From contig NZ_JAPQES010000003.1 in assembly GCF_026735165.1 (NCBI RefSeq), positions 248,001 to 312,000 of the forward strand: 64,000 nt of DNA. The letters run 5' to 3'. A program made the position numbers and the translations under genes. Shown piece after piece: positions 36,782 through 46,328 of the stretch (the first letter of the stretch is position 1; every line of letters starts with the position of its first letter). Origin of the DNA: Clostridium ganghwense (GTDB lineage Bacteria > Bacillota > Clostridia > Clostridiales > Clostridiaceae). A model generated the notes under the pieces. It saw nothing but the letters and a program-made list of their open reading frames with translations. It was not told the DNA's origin and searched no databases.

Positions 36782-38071
36782 TTATTTAAGAGTTGGGAAA
36801 GTATTTGCTCCATGAGTCATAACATACGTTTTTAAATTTTCACCTTTTTGTTTATACGTAATTTCTAATGCTTCTTCTATAGTTTTAACTGCAGTTATGT
36901 TAGCTTTCTTTAGAAGATTTGAATCTATATCAGATACTAAAATCACATCAAACTTATCTGCTATATCACAAATAATATAAGCTATGTCTTTTGAAATACT
37001 ATATTTTTCTCTTAAATCTTTTTCTCTGTCTAATAGATTATCAAAATTAAGTAATATATGTTGAACATCAGCATTTCCACCAAGTCCTTCTGAACATTGA
37101 CTTAAAACTATTATTGTTCCACCTTCTTTTACAGCTTCTCTTGCATTCATAAGAGTTTTACTTGCTTGATAAAGGTTTATATCCTTAGGATATCCTCCAG
37201 CTGTTGCAATAGCAAGGTCAGCTTTTTGATCTATATATACTCCATCTATACTCTCAACTATTTTACATCCCTCAATATGTGCTTTTATATAATCCCCAGC
37301 AACAGCAGCTCCAATGTTACCATTCGGCTCCATAATTACATTAAATATGAATGAAGGTTTTACAAATGCTGAAGCTTCCATCATATCTTCATGTACAGGA
37401 TTGCCTTTTAATTTTCCGCCTCCTGCTTCTTTGTTTTTTCCTTCTCCTAATGTTTTACTAAGTGAAAGTTCATGGTTTTTCATTATAGTATCATAAGATA
37501 CTATTCCTGGAAGAATACTCTTTCTCCCCCCTGACCAACCAGCAAGAAAATGGTACACAATTCCACCTGCTAATACTATATGATCGCATTCCACAGCTTT
37601 TTTGTTTACATGTATTTTATTTCCAAAAGATGTTTCTCCAACAAAAACTAAATTATCTTTATCAAAACAATCATGGTCTAAAACATCAAATCTTTCGATT
37701 AATTCTTTACCTATAAGCATTTCATGTTCTTCTTTTGTTTGCTTTCTGTGAGAACCTGCTGCACTTATAATTACTATATCTTCATCTTTAATACCACCTT
37801 CATTTAATTCCCTAATGATTTCTGGAAGAAATTTAGGTGTTTGCTGCCACCCTCTTGTAATATCAGGAATTACTAAACATACAGTTTCTCCTTCCTTTAC
37901 AATATCTTTAAGTCTCGAACTTCCTATAGGATTATGTAGAGCATCAGTTATTATTTCATCTACTGTTTTTGTAACTTCAAATGGATTTCCTTCAATTTCT
38001 CTAAGTAAATTTTCTTCTTTAACAGGTACATTCATTTTTATTTTTCCATACTTCATCTTAAAGTTTTTCAT
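36782..38071 (-). CDS. larA: Nickel-dependent lactate racemase (LarA)
   Basis: 429 aa. LarA signatures: VIPDITRGWQQTPKFLPEI, AAGSHRKQTKEEHEML and the cofactor/active-site stretch HFLAGWSGGRKSILPGIV. LarA interconverts D- and L-lactate using a nickel-pincer cofactor made by LarB, LarC and LarE, none of which are in this window. The divergent lactate permease next door (38388) strengthens the lactate assignment. Some clostridial LarA homologues act on other 2-hydroxy acids, so the substrate is a well-supported inference rather than certain. Confidence 0.87.
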   Translation of the reverse strand: MKNFKMKYGKIKMNVPVKEENLLREIEGNPFEVTKTVDEIITDALHNPIGSSRLKDIVKEGETVCLVIPDITRGWQQTPKFLPEIIRELNEGGIKDEDIVIISAAGSHRKQTKEEHEMLIGKELIERFDVLDHDCFDKDNLVFVGETSFGNKIHVNKKAVECDHIVLAGGIVYHFLAGWSGGRKSILPGIVSYDTIMKNHELSLSKTLGEGKNKEAGGGKLKGNPVHEDMMEASAFVKPSFIFNVIMEPNGNIGAAVAGDYIKAHIEGCKIVESIDGVYIDQKADLAIATAGGYPKDINLYQASKTLMNAREAVKEGGTIIVLSQCSEGLGGNADVQHILLNFDNLLDREKDLREKYSISKDIAYIICDIADKFDVILVSDIDSNLLKKANITAVKTIEEALEITYKQKGENLKTYVMTHGANTFPTLK

Positions 38072-38387
38072 AGGTTATCCTCCCTAAAAATTAAAATTTA
38101 TAAAAATCACTCTGTCACAAAGGTTGTTATGAGTACAAATTATAATCTGCAGTAAATTTTTTTTCAACTAAACTTTTCCCTGATATATATGAATAACATT
38201 AAAAAAGTAGAAATTACTCTATAAAACACTTTAAAACAACACATTTCATAAATCTCACCATAAAAGTATAGCCAAATATCTCAGATTATGTTATTATATT
38301 TTCATCATTGTGTTACACAATATCTATTATTACACCAGATATGTGTTATACTATATTCAGGTATATATAAACAAAGGAGGAAATTAT
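38072..38387. other. larA/lctP divergent intergenic region
   Basis: 316 nt between divergent starts. It contains the palindrome TTGTGTTACACAA (38308-38320), a second site ACACCAGATATGTGT, and a plausible -10 (TATACT, 38347-38352). I could not define a clear -35 or the identity of the regulator. Confidence 0.5.
38308..38320. promoter_or_regulatory. Candidate operator upstream of lctP
   Basis: Perfect 13-nt palindrome TTGTGTTACACAA, 68 bases upstream of the lctP start. Position and symmetry suggest a lactate-responsive regulator, but the protein is unknown. Confidence 0.4.
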
Positions 38388-39911
38388 ATGAATACTTATT
38401 TATTATTTTTTATAGCATTAGCGCCTATAGTATGGTTAATGTTATCCTTAGGTGTACTTAAAATGCCTGGACACAAAACATGTCCAATAACATTAATTGT
38501 AACTATTTTATTAGCAGTATCGGTATGGAAAATGCCTATTCCACACGCTATGACTGCAACCCTTGAAGGTATTACCCTTGGGCTATGGCCTATAATGCTT
38601 GTAATTGTTGCCGCAGTTTTTACTTACAACCTTTCTATTCATACAAAGAGTATGGATGTTATAAAACAAATGTTAACAGGTATTACTACAGATAAAAGAA
38701 TTTTAGTACTTATTTTAGCATGGGGATTCGGAAGTTTTTTAGAAGCTATTGCAGGTTTTGGTACAGCAGTTGCAATACCAGCAAGTATTATGGTAGCTCT
38801 TGGATTTGAACCAGTTTTCGCTGCTATTATATGTCTTATAGCTAATACTACGCCTACTATTTTTGGAGGTATTGGAATACCTACAGTTACATTAGCTAAG
38901 GTTACAAACCTTGATGCTGCAGCTCTTAGCTATCCAATAATACTTCAAATTTCAATATTAAGTTTAATAATACCTATAGTACTCGTAATACTAACTGGTA
39001 AAAGTGTCAAAGCTATTAAAGGAGTATTAGGCGTAACCCTTATTTCAGGCTTATCATTTGCACTTCCATCATTTTTAGCAGCAAAGTATATGGGAGCTGA
39101 ACTACCATCACTCCTTGGAAGTATAATATGTATGGGTACTACAATTTTGGTAACTAAACTATTTTATAAAGATGCCTCTACTAATGATATTGAGAAGGTT
39201 TCTATGAAAAAAGGTATTATGGCTTGGCTTCCTTTTATATTAGTATTTTTATTTATTATACTTACAACACCATTGTTCCCAGCTATACACAATTCACTTT
39301 CATCAATTAAATCATCTATCCCTATATATACAGGACCTAACGCAAAACCTTTTGTATTTAAATGGATAGCAACTCCTGGTTCGTTAATTATAATTGCTAC
39401 ATTTTTAGGAGGACTTATTCAGGGTGCAAAATTTAATGAAATTGCAGGAGTTTTTGTACAAACATGTAAACAAATGACCAAAACAGCAGTGACTATTTTA
39501 TCTATTATAGCCATTGCAAAAGTAATGGGATACAGCGGAATGATAAAATCTATCGCTCAAGTGCTTGTAATAATAACTGGTGATGCTTATCCAATATTTG
39601 CACCAATTATAGGGTCTCTTGGAACATTTGTTACAGGAAGTGTTACTTCTTCAAATGTTTTATTTGGTGGGCTTCAAGTTGAAGTTGCTAAATCATTAGG
39701 AATGAATCCTTATTGGCTTGCAGCAGCAAATGGTTGTGGTGCTACAGCCGGTAAAATGATATCTCCTCAAAGTATAGCAGTCGCTACAGCTGCTATAGGT
39801 ATGCAGGGATCTGAAGGAAAAATATTAAATGCAACTTTAAAAGTTTGTGTAGTGTATGTAGCATTTTTAGGAATCATTTCATATTTTGCAGCACCATTGT
39901 TTGGAATTTAA
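38388..39911 (+). CDS. lctP: L-lactate permease
   Basis: 507 aa from ATG 38388, which has AAAGGAGG upstream. Twelve or more membrane segments with LctP motifs: GSFLEAIAGFGTAVAIPASI, PTIFGGIGIPTVTLAKV, and NVLFGGLQVEVAKSLG plus GATAGKMISPQSIAVA at the C-terminus. It imports lactate with protons. Located divergently from larA, so uptake and racemisation of lactate are probably coregulated. Confidence 0.94.
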   Translation: MNTYLLFFIALAPIVWLMLSLGVLKMPGHKTCPITLIVTILLAVSVWKMPIPHAMTATLEGITLGLWPIMLVIVAAVFTYNLSIHTKSMDVIKQMLTGITTDKRILVLILAWGFGSFLEAIAGFGTAVAIPASIMVALGFEPVFAAIICLIANTTPTIFGGIGIPTVTLAKVTNLDAAALSYPIILQISILSLIIPIVLVILTGKSVKAIKGVLGVTLISGLSFALPSFLAAKYMGAELPSLLGSIICMGTTILVTKLFYKDASTNDIEKVSMKKGIMAWLPFILVFLFIILTTPLFPAIHNSLSSIKSSIPIYTGPNAKPFVFKWIATPGSLIIIATFLGGLIQGAKFNEIAGVFVQTCKQMTKTAVTILSIIAIAKVMGYSGMIKSIAQVLVIITGDAYPIFAPIIGSLGTFVTGSVTSSNVLFGGLQVEVAKSLGMNPYWLAAANGCGATAGKMISPQSIAVATAAIGMQGSEGKILNATLKVCVVYVAFLGIISYFAAPLFGI

Positions 39912-39980
39912 TAAAAATAGAATTTATGTTAAGATATCTATGGAAACGTAAAACCATACTATTCTAAGGACGTGATTAAT

Positions 39981-40772
39981 TTGTACTATATGGATTATCA
40001 TTTACATTCGCAGCATTCTTTTGATGGAAAATCAACATTGAGTGCTATATGCAATAGTGCTGTAAATAAAGGTATAAAAGAGGTTTGCTTTACAGAACAT
40101 TTTTCCGTAGATCCTGAAGTTCCTACTTATGGATATTTAGATTTTCATAAATACTTTTCTGAAATAGATGAATGTAAAAATAAGTACTCTAAAAATTTAA
40201 TAATCAGAAAAGGTGTAGAAATATGTGAGCCACATTTAAATAGTAAAAAATTACAACAAACTTTAAAGGATAAAGATTTAGATTTTATAATAGGCTCTGT
40301 ACACAATATAGACAAGTTAAAATTAAGAAATTATATTAAAAATAAAAATAACTTTGAAGCATATAAGGGATATTTTAAAGAAGTATATAATGCAGTATCT
40401 TTAGGTGATATGGATATTTTAGGTCATCTAGATTTATTAAAAAGATATGCTTATAATGATTTAGGTAACTACATATTTCCTAAGTTTGAAGATATTCTAA
40501 CTAAAATACTAAAAAAACTTATCGAAAGAAATATAGGACTTGAACTTAATACTTCTGGACTTCGAAGTGATGTTAAAGAAATTTTTCCATCTGTACATGT
40601 GTTAAAGCTATATAAAAACTTAGGTGGTGAAATTATTACCATTGGTTCTGATTCTCACTCCAGTGAACTTATAGGAGAAGGTTTTAAATTAGGAATAAAC
40701 ATCCTTAAAAGCTGTGATTTTAAATATGTATTTACCTTTGAAAAAAGAAAACCTAATGCAGTAAAAATATAA
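39981..40772 (+). CDS. PHP-domain phosphatase (histidinol-phosphatase HisK-like)
   Basis: Start is probably TTG 39981, eight bases after an AAGGACGTGAT element that differs by one base from the ideal Shine-Dalgarno; alternatives are GTG 39972 and ATG 39990. About 263 aa. PHP metal ligands: MDYHLHSQHSFDG, FTEHF, KKGVEIC-like RKGVEICEPH, SVHNID, DILGHLDLLKR and GSDSHSS. Similar proteins are histidinol phosphatases. No his genes are nearby, so the real substrate is uncertain. Confidence 0.8.
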   Translation: MYYMDYHLHSQHSFDGKSTLSAICNSAVNKGIKEVCFTEHFSVDPEVPTYGYLDFHKYFSEIDECKNKYSKNLIIRKGVEICEPHLNSKKLQQTLKDKDLDFIIGSVHNIDKLKLRNYIKNKNNFEAYKGYFKEVYNAVSLGDMDILGHLDLLKRYAYNDLGNYIFPKFEDILTKILKKLIERNIGLELNTSGLRSDVKEIFPSVHVLKLYKNLGGEIITIGSDSHSSELIGEGFKLGINILKSCDFKYVFTFEKRKPNAVKI

Positions 40773-40784
40773 ATATCTAAATAT

Positions 40785-40817
40785 AAATTAGGAGTGCTAT
40801 ATGAGCACTCCTAATTT
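40785..40817 (+). terminator. Terminator of the PHP-domain gene
   Basis: AAATTAGGAGTGCT/AGCACTCCTAATTT, 14-bp perfect stem, followed by ATTTT. Confidence 0.85.
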
Positions 40818-40923
40818 ATTTTCCAAAAACATTTTTTACTATACATTCCACAATTTAATTCTATTCAAAAACTTTAATCATTCGATAATTGTATTATATG
40901 ATAATAACCAAGGAGGAATGTAA

Positions 40924-42285
40924 ATGAAACACAAAAGTAAAATTTTAGCACTAGTAATGATTTTTAGTTTAATTTTCTCATCATTTCTACAAGCACTTGC
41001 TGCACCTAAATCCAAAAGATCAACAGCACCTGCAGCGCCCTCTTCAATTTCTGCTTCGCAAATAACAGAAACTGAAATTACATTAAATTGGTCAAGAGTT
41101 AGAAAGGTTTCTGGATATAAATTGTATATAGCAGAAAATATTGATTCTAACTATTCTTTAATTGCAACTACTACTTCAACATCTTTTAAAGTTACAGGTC
41201 TTAAACCCAATACTGATTATTGGTTTTTCGTGAAGTCTTATAAATCCTCTAGTGATTCTGCTGATTCCAAGCATATAAAAGCAACTACTTTAGCACCAGC
41301 TCTTCCTCCCGAAGAACCTGTACCTCCTGTAGATACTGAGTCTGCTAAATTAGTTTTAGGCTTCACAACTTACTATTATTCTGGTGATAAATCATCTTAC
41401 AATTCATTAGTAAACAATTCTCAGTTAATTGATGAGATGGCAGCAGCAGCATATTCCATAGATGGACAAGGTAATATTTCTGGTCTTGTTCCTACTGAAC
41501 AAATTACTTATTCAAACGATAATGGAATTACTTCACTAGCTCTTGTTGCAAACAATTTTGATGGTAGCATAGCAAAAACACTTCTTGAAAGTGCTGAAAA
41601 CAGAAAAAATTTCATTAATAATCTTATTATAGAACTAGAAAAATATAATTTTAAAGGTGTAAATATTGATTTTGAAGGTGTTTATTACTATGATAGAAAT
41701 TTTTACACTACATTTTTAAGTGAACTGTATAACACTTTAAATCCGCTAGGATATATTGTATCAGTAAGTGTACCTGCAAAAACTAGTGACAGCCCAACAA
41801 ACAGTTGGAGCGGAGCCTATGACTATGCTCAAATTGCAAATTTTGCAGATCAAATAATCATAATGACTTATGATGAGCATTATCCTGGTGGTTCTCCTGG
41901 TCCTGTAGCTTCTATTAATTGGTTTCAAAAAGTAGCAGAATATGCAGCTTCAGTAATACCTAAGGATAAAATTATACTTGGTACTGCTGCTTATGGATAT
42001 GATTGGTCTCAAAATGGCACAAAAGCATATAGTATAAATGGTATGTATAATTTAGCCGCTTCATATAACGCTGAAATAAAATGGGATTCTACTTCACAAT
42101 GTCCTTACTTTAACTATACTGACAGTACTGGTATTTATCATACTGTTTGGTTTGAAAATAGTACAAGCCTTTCTTATAAATTAGATGTAGTCAATAATAT
42201 GGATTTAAAAGGTATTGGAATATGGCGTTTAGGTATTGAGGATGCTGACTATTGGACAACTATAAAAACAAAATTTAATAAATAA
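40924..42285 (+). CDS. Secreted FN3-GH18 glycosyl hydrolase
   Basis: 453 aa. Signal peptide 1-27; a fibronectin-III domain (about 37-120, ITLNWSRVRKVSGYKLYIAE); a Pro-rich linker (about 123-137); then a GH18 domain (about 140-450) with the catalytic motif FKGVNIDFEGV, whose Glu is the proton donor, and the IGIWRLGIED end. Proteins of this shape are chitinase-like or spore-cortex/peptidoglycan acting in clostridia; the substrate cannot be told. AAGGAGG upstream. Monocistronic, converging with the kinase gene via the terminator at 42311-42340. Confidence 0.87.
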   Translation: MKHKSKILALVMIFSLIFSSFLQALAAPKSKRSTAPAAPSSISASQITETEITLNWSRVRKVSGYKLYIAENIDSNYSLIATTTSTSFKVTGLKPNTDYWFFVKSYKSSSDSADSKHIKATTLAPALPPEEPVPPVDTESAKLVLGFTTYYYSGDKSSYNSLVNNSQLIDEMAAAAYSIDGQGNISGLVPTEQITYSNDNGITSLALVANNFDGSIAKTLLESAENRKNFINNLIIELEKYNFKGVNIDFEGVYYYDRNFYTTFLSELYNTLNPLGYIVSVSVPAKTSDSPTNSWSGAYDYAQIANFADQIIIMTYDEHYPGGSPGPVASINWFQKVAEYAASVIPKDKIILGTAAYGYDWSQNGTKAYSINGMYNLAASYNAEIKWDSTSQCPYFNYTDSTGIYHTVWFENSTSLSYKLDVVNNMDLKGIGIWRLGIEDADYWTTIKTKFNK

Positions 42286-42310
42286 GAATTCATTTTTTGT
42301 TATATTTTCA

Positions 42311-42340
42311 AAGACCCTATGTTAAAAAACATAGGGTCTT
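42311..42340. terminator. Bidirectional terminator between GH18 and kinase gene
   Basis: AAGACCCTATGTT/AACATAGGGTCTT, perfect 13-bp stem with a 4-nt loop, between convergent genes. Confidence 0.9.
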
Positions 42341-42359
42341 GTCAATAATCTCCACTTTC

Positions 42360-43895
42360 TTATACATTATCAGAAAAACTTACAAAAAAGCAAATGTCCT
42401 CCCCTTCACACTGAGTCCAAATCTTGCCTCCATGCATTTCAACAATACTCTTAGAAATAGCAAGTCCAAGACCACTTCCACCACTTTCTGATGCCCTTGA
42501 TTTATCCACTTTATAAAATCTTTCAAATAAATACTGAAGTTCTTCTTTCGGTATATTCTTACTTTTATTTTTAATACCTACTATTATATTATCTTCTTTT
42601 TTATAAATACTTATTTTAACCTTTCCAGGTTTAAAACTATACTTTACAGCGTTCATAATTAAATTTTCAAATACTCTTACTATTTTATCTGGATCTAATT
42701 GAACACTAAATTTTTCTTCTGAAAATTCTTTTTCTATTTCCAACTCATTTTCTTCAAATACAGGAACAAATTCTTCTACTAATTGAGCTAAAAGTTCATT
42801 CAATATAATTTCTCTTTTATTTAATTTCATACCTTTATTTGCTGCTTTAGTATATTCAAACAAATCATCTATTAATATTTTTAATTTTTCAGATTTGTTG
42901 AATGCAATATTGGTATATTCATTTAACTGTTTCTCATCATTATATCGCTTTTCTTTTATAAGTCCTAAGTATCCCATTATTGAAGTTAAAGGTGTTCTTA
43001 AATCATGAGATACATTAGTAATGAGATCATTTTTAACCTTTTCTATTTCTCTTTCTTTCTTTAGCCTATATTCTAATTCTTTTGCCATATAATTTATATT
43101 AACCGCAAGCTGTGAAAGTTCATCTTTTCCCTTTTCAGCTATTGTATAATGTAAATTTCCATTTGACATTTGTTTAACTCCATTATTAATCTGCTGTATA
43201 TAGTTAACTTTTCTTTTAGTTATCAACAAAAACAATAAAATAAATATCAAAACTCCTAAAATAACTACTGCTGCAAACTCTTCATCTTTTAATACAGTAT
43301 TATATTCTATTTCTCCTTCTGGTACACCTTTTACTATAAAATAAACTTTATTATTATTAACTTTTATTGGATAGAGACATACATATTCTTTATTGCCTAA
43401 TTCATCAAAATCTCCATGCCTCTCAAAGCTTTTATTTTTTAATTCCATAATGTTCTTCATTGTAGTGTATATATCTATCTGAACTTCATCCACATTATCT
43501 GACTTATATATAACTTTTCCATCTAAATCTACAACCATACAGTTATATCTGTCATCTATGTCATTTTGTTTCAATATCTCTTTTATGCTTTCATTATTTT
43601 TAATTTTGTTCTGATTCTTATTAATTTCAGCCGCTGCATTTTCAGCTTTGTGTAACATCATATTTATACTGTAGCTATAATCTATTGATATCTCTCTACT
43701 CGCCATATACCTGCCACTAACCGAATAAACTCCAAATGCTGCCAAAGCACAGATTGTACAGGTTAAAATAAGCTCGATTCTAATATCTTTTTTCATCTTA
43801 TCTATAAGTAAATTGATTGAATCACAACTCCATTTAATAAATTTTATTTCTAAAATCTTTCTTTTAAAATTCAATAGTTTTTCTTTAACCGTCAA
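42360..43895 (-). CDS. Sensor histidine kinase
   Basis: 511 aa. Two membrane segments (about 40-60, 208-226) enclose an extracytoplasmic sensor of about 145 residues. HAMP (about 228-282) precedes the dimerisation domain with the phospho-acceptor His297 in VSHDLRTPLTSIMGYLG. An HATPase domain with NAVKYS, GLAISKSIVEMHG and related boxes follows. It overlaps the response regulator by 11 nt. Signal unknown. Confidence 0.93.
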   Translation of the reverse strand: MTVKEKLLNFKRKILEIKFIKWSCDSINLLIDKMKKDIRIELILTCTICALAAFGVYSVSGRYMASREISIDYSYSINMMLHKAENAAAEINKNQNKIKNNESIKEILKQNDIDDRYNCMVVDLDGKVIYKSDNVDEVQIDIYTTMKNIMELKNKSFERHGDFDELGNKEYVCLYPIKVNNNKVYFIVKGVPEGEIEYNTVLKDEEFAAVVILGVLIFILLFLLITKRKVNYIQQINNGVKQMSNGNLHYTIAEKGKDELSQLAVNINYMAKELEYRLKKEREIEKVKNDLITNVSHDLRTPLTSIMGYLGLIKEKRYNDEKQLNEYTNIAFNKSEKLKILIDDLFEYTKAANKGMKLNKREIILNELLAQLVEEFVPVFEENELEIEKEFSEEKFSVQLDPDKIVRVFENLIMNAVKYSFKPGKVKISIYKKEDNIIVGIKNKSKNIPKEELQYLFERFYKVDKSRASESGGSGLGLAISKSIVEMHGGKIWTQCEGEDICFFVSFSDNV

Positions 43896-44580
43896 CCTTA
43901 TATCCCACTCCCCATACTGTCTTAATATATTCTGGCTTTCTCGGATTCTTTTCTATCTTTTCTCTTATCTTTCTAATGTGAACCATAACTGTATTATCAG
44001 AATCAAAAAAATCTACCTTCCATACCTTCTCATAAATTTTCTCTATGCTAAATACAACACCTTTATTTATTGCTAAAAGTTTTAATATATCAAATTCCGT
44101 AGGTGTAAGTTTAATATTTTTTCCTTCTACTTTAACTTCATGGGTATCAACATTTATGAGTAAATCATCTATTTCTATAATAGAATTATTGACAGGTTTT
44201 GAGGTGTTTAATTTAAAATATCTTCTAAGCTGTGATTTTATTCTAGCAACTAGCTCTAATGGGTTAAAAGGCTTTGTGACATAATCATCTGCTCCTGTTG
44301 TAAGGCCCATAATCTTATCCATATCTTCACTTTTAGCTGAAAGCATAATGATAGGCATATTTCTGTTTTTTCTAATTTTTAGACAAGCTTCTATTCCATC
44401 CATTTTGGGCATCATTATATCCAATACAATCAGATGAACTTCATCATTTTCAAGAACCTCTAATGCTGCTTCTCCATCTTCAGCTAAGATAACATTATAC
44501 CCTTCATTCTCCAAATATATCTTAATCAATTCTCTAATTTCTTTTTCATCGTCAACAACAAGAATACTCTCTTTTTCCAT
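43885..44580 (-). CDS. OmpR/PhoB-family response regulator
   Basis: 231 aa. Receiver domain with phospho-acceptor Asp54 in LDIMMPKMDG and Lys in DYVTKPFNPLELV; winged-helix DNA-binding domain from about 130, with LTPTEFDILKLL and TVMVHIRKIREKIE. It forms a pair with the kinase that overlaps its 3' end by 11 nt. The gene upstream (44640) is transcribed in the same direction 59 nt away. Confidence 0.95.
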   Translation of the reverse strand: MEKESILVVDDEKEIRELIKIYLENEGYNVILAEDGEAALEVLENDEVHLIVLDIMMPKMDGIEACLKIRKNRNMPIIMLSAKSEDMDKIMGLTTGADDYVTKPFNPLELVARIKSQLRRYFKLNTSKPVNNSIIEIDDLLINVDTHEVKVEGKNIKLTPTEFDILKLLAINKGVVFSIEKIYEKVWKVDFFDSDNTVMVHIRKIREKIEKNPRKPEYIKTVWGVGYKVDG

Positions 44581-44639
44581 ATAGTTTCACATTCTCCTAA
44601 CATCAACTTGCTATTTTGTATAATAGGAAATATAAAATC

Positions 44640-45233
44640 TTAAATTGCTTCTTTGTAATTTTTAAGGTCTAATTCACTCTTAGCACACGAGAATACAAAA
44701 GCTGGAGGAATATTTTTAATTTCAAAAGTTATTTTAATATCACTAAAAAATTGGTTAATTAGCTTTCTCTTTAACAAAGTATACTGAAAAGTAATAAACT
44801 TTCCATCTTTATTTAAAGTTTTCAAAGTATTATCTAAGATATTTTTTGTTAACTGCTCTGGGAAAGCTGCAAAAGGTAATCCTGATACTATGTAATCTGC
44901 ATTTTTAAATCCATGTTGTTCTACATATTCCCCTACCTTTTCTGCAGAATCATTGATAATGTATACATTTTTAGTTTTTTCATATTTCTTTTGTAAAGAA
45001 TTAAATAACTCCTCATTTAATTCTAAGACTAATAAAACAGTATCTTCTTTCTTTCTCTTTATTAGCTCATTTGTAAATACTCCTGTTCCTGGCCCATATT
45101 CCACAATACATTTTGCATTTTTAAAATCAACATTTGCTACCATTTTTTTAGCAAGATATTTTGAACTTGGGCAAACAGCTCCAATCATTTTAGGATATTT
45201 TATATAGTTTTTTAAAAAAGAAATAGCTTGCAT
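44640..45233 (-). CDS. SAM-dependent methyltransferase, phospholipid N-methyltransferase-like
   Basis: 197 aa. SAM-binding VEYGPGTGVFTNELI and the family-typical start LKNYIKYPKMIGAVCPSSKYLA match short PmtA/KsgA-like enzymes annotated as phospholipid N-methyltransferases in clostridia. Catalytic identity is inference. It probably heads the operon with the two-component genes, 59 nt upstream of the response regulator; a role in membrane remodelling under two-component control is plausible but not shown. Confidence 0.75.
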   Translation of the reverse strand: MQAISFLKNYIKYPKMIGAVCPSSKYLAKKMVANVDFKNAKCIVEYGPGTGVFTNELIKRKKEDTVLLVLELNEELFNSLQKKYEKTKNVYIINDSAEKVGEYVEQHGFKNADYIVSGLPFAAFPEQLTKNILDNTLKTLNKDGKFITFQYTLLKRKLINQFFSDIKITFEIKNIPPAFVFSCAKSELDLKNYKEAI

Positions 45234-45497
45234 CTATAATCTCTCCTTATTTTTTATTAATAATCAATAATTTTTACTTCTTATTGTAATATTATAACAA
45301 AAATATCTTAACAAAACCCCTTCTAAATTCTTAAGAAATTCTTAAATATTAAAATTTACAACTTAGATACAAGTAAACAACAATTTTGAAACAACCCAAT
45401 AATATAATTTTAACACCAAGTATTTACTTAAAGATGAAGATATATCAAAGTAGATATGCTTTTAAATACAAAAATTAATTTTGAGGATGTGCATAAA

Positions 45498-46160
45498 ATG
45501 AAAAGAAATTTATCTGGACTAATATTATCTTTAATAATATCAGTTACAGCTATATTTATGCTAACAAATTGTACTCATAATGATCAATTTACAGTTTGTA
45601 TAGATGCTGGACATGGTGGATATGATAATGGTACTAAAAGTCCTACTAGTATCTTAGAAAAAGATATTAACTTAAAGGTTGCACTTAAACTTGGTAAGAT
45701 TTTAGAAAAAAACAATATTAAAGTAGTATACACTCGAACTAATGATAAAGTGCCATGGCCTTCTAATCAAAAATCTTCTCTTAAAGAGAGATGTTACATA
45801 TCCAATAAAGCTAAAGCAGATTTATTTATATCTATACATTGTAATTATGATGAATTTTCTTCTATAACAAGAGGTCCAGAAACCTGGTGTAGATTCTCTG
45901 AAACCCCTGAAGAAAATCTAGCTAAAAACATACAAAATGAATTAGTTAACTTGAAATATTCACATAATAGAGGATTGAAATATGAAAAAAATGGAGGATT
46001 ATATGTTTTAAGACATACTAAAGCAGTTTCTGCATTAGTTGAACTAGGTTTCTTAAGCAACTCAAAAGATACTAAATTTTTAATTACTAATAAAGCTCAA
46101 GAGAAATGTGCCCAAGCTATAGCTAGAGGAATACTTAATTTCAAAAACTATAAAAGTTAA
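45498..46160 (+). CDS. N-acetylmuramoyl-L-alanine amidase (Amidase_3)
   Basis: 220 aa from ATG 45498 behind GAGGATG; an in-frame ATG at 45456 has no site. Lipobox-like LTNC (Cys25) ends a hydrophobic N-terminus, although Asn at -1 is unusual, so lipoprotein status is uncertain. Zinc-amidase motifs: VCIDAGHGGYD (His39), then a Glu in ILEKDINLKV, and ADLFISIHCNYD with a C-terminal ALVELGFLSN. It cleaves the bond between MurNAc and L-alanine. A weak hairpin follows. Confidence 0.9.
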   Translation: MKRNLSGLILSLIISVTAIFMLTNCTHNDQFTVCIDAGHGGYDNGTKSPTSILEKDINLKVALKLGKILEKNNIKVVYTRTNDKVPWPSNQKSSLKERCYISNKAKADLFISIHCNYDEFSSITRGPETWCRFSETPEENLAKNIQNELVNLKYSHNRGLKYEKNGGLYVLRHTKAVSALVELGFLSNSKDTKFLITNKAQEKCAQAIARGILNFKNYKS

Positions 46161-46177
46161 ATAATTTCTTATTTCAA

Positions 46178-46209
46178 TATCCCTCATATGTTAATACATA
46201 TGGGGGATA
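46178..46209 (+). terminator. Possible terminator of the amidase gene
   Basis: TATCCCTCATATG/CATATGGGGGATA, 13-bp stem with one T-G pair, 6-nt loop, but only a poor T-run follows. Confidence 0.45.
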
Positions 46210-46328
46210 AATTTACATAAACATATTGTAACCATCATGTAAACACGAATATATTATGTACTAAGCCCACTAATAAATCAAACCTAAATATGGGTTTATC
46301 TATAATTCTGAACAAGAAGGGATATAAA

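Noticed and set aside
42297-42491. 64-codon plus-strand frame over the terminator and kinase end
   Set aside because: Lies on a terminator and antisense to the kinase; no coding signal.
46290-46328. ATG at 46290 as start of the OB-PHP protein
   Set aside because: No ribosome binding site upstream, while GTG 46329 has AAGAAGGG at the right distance.
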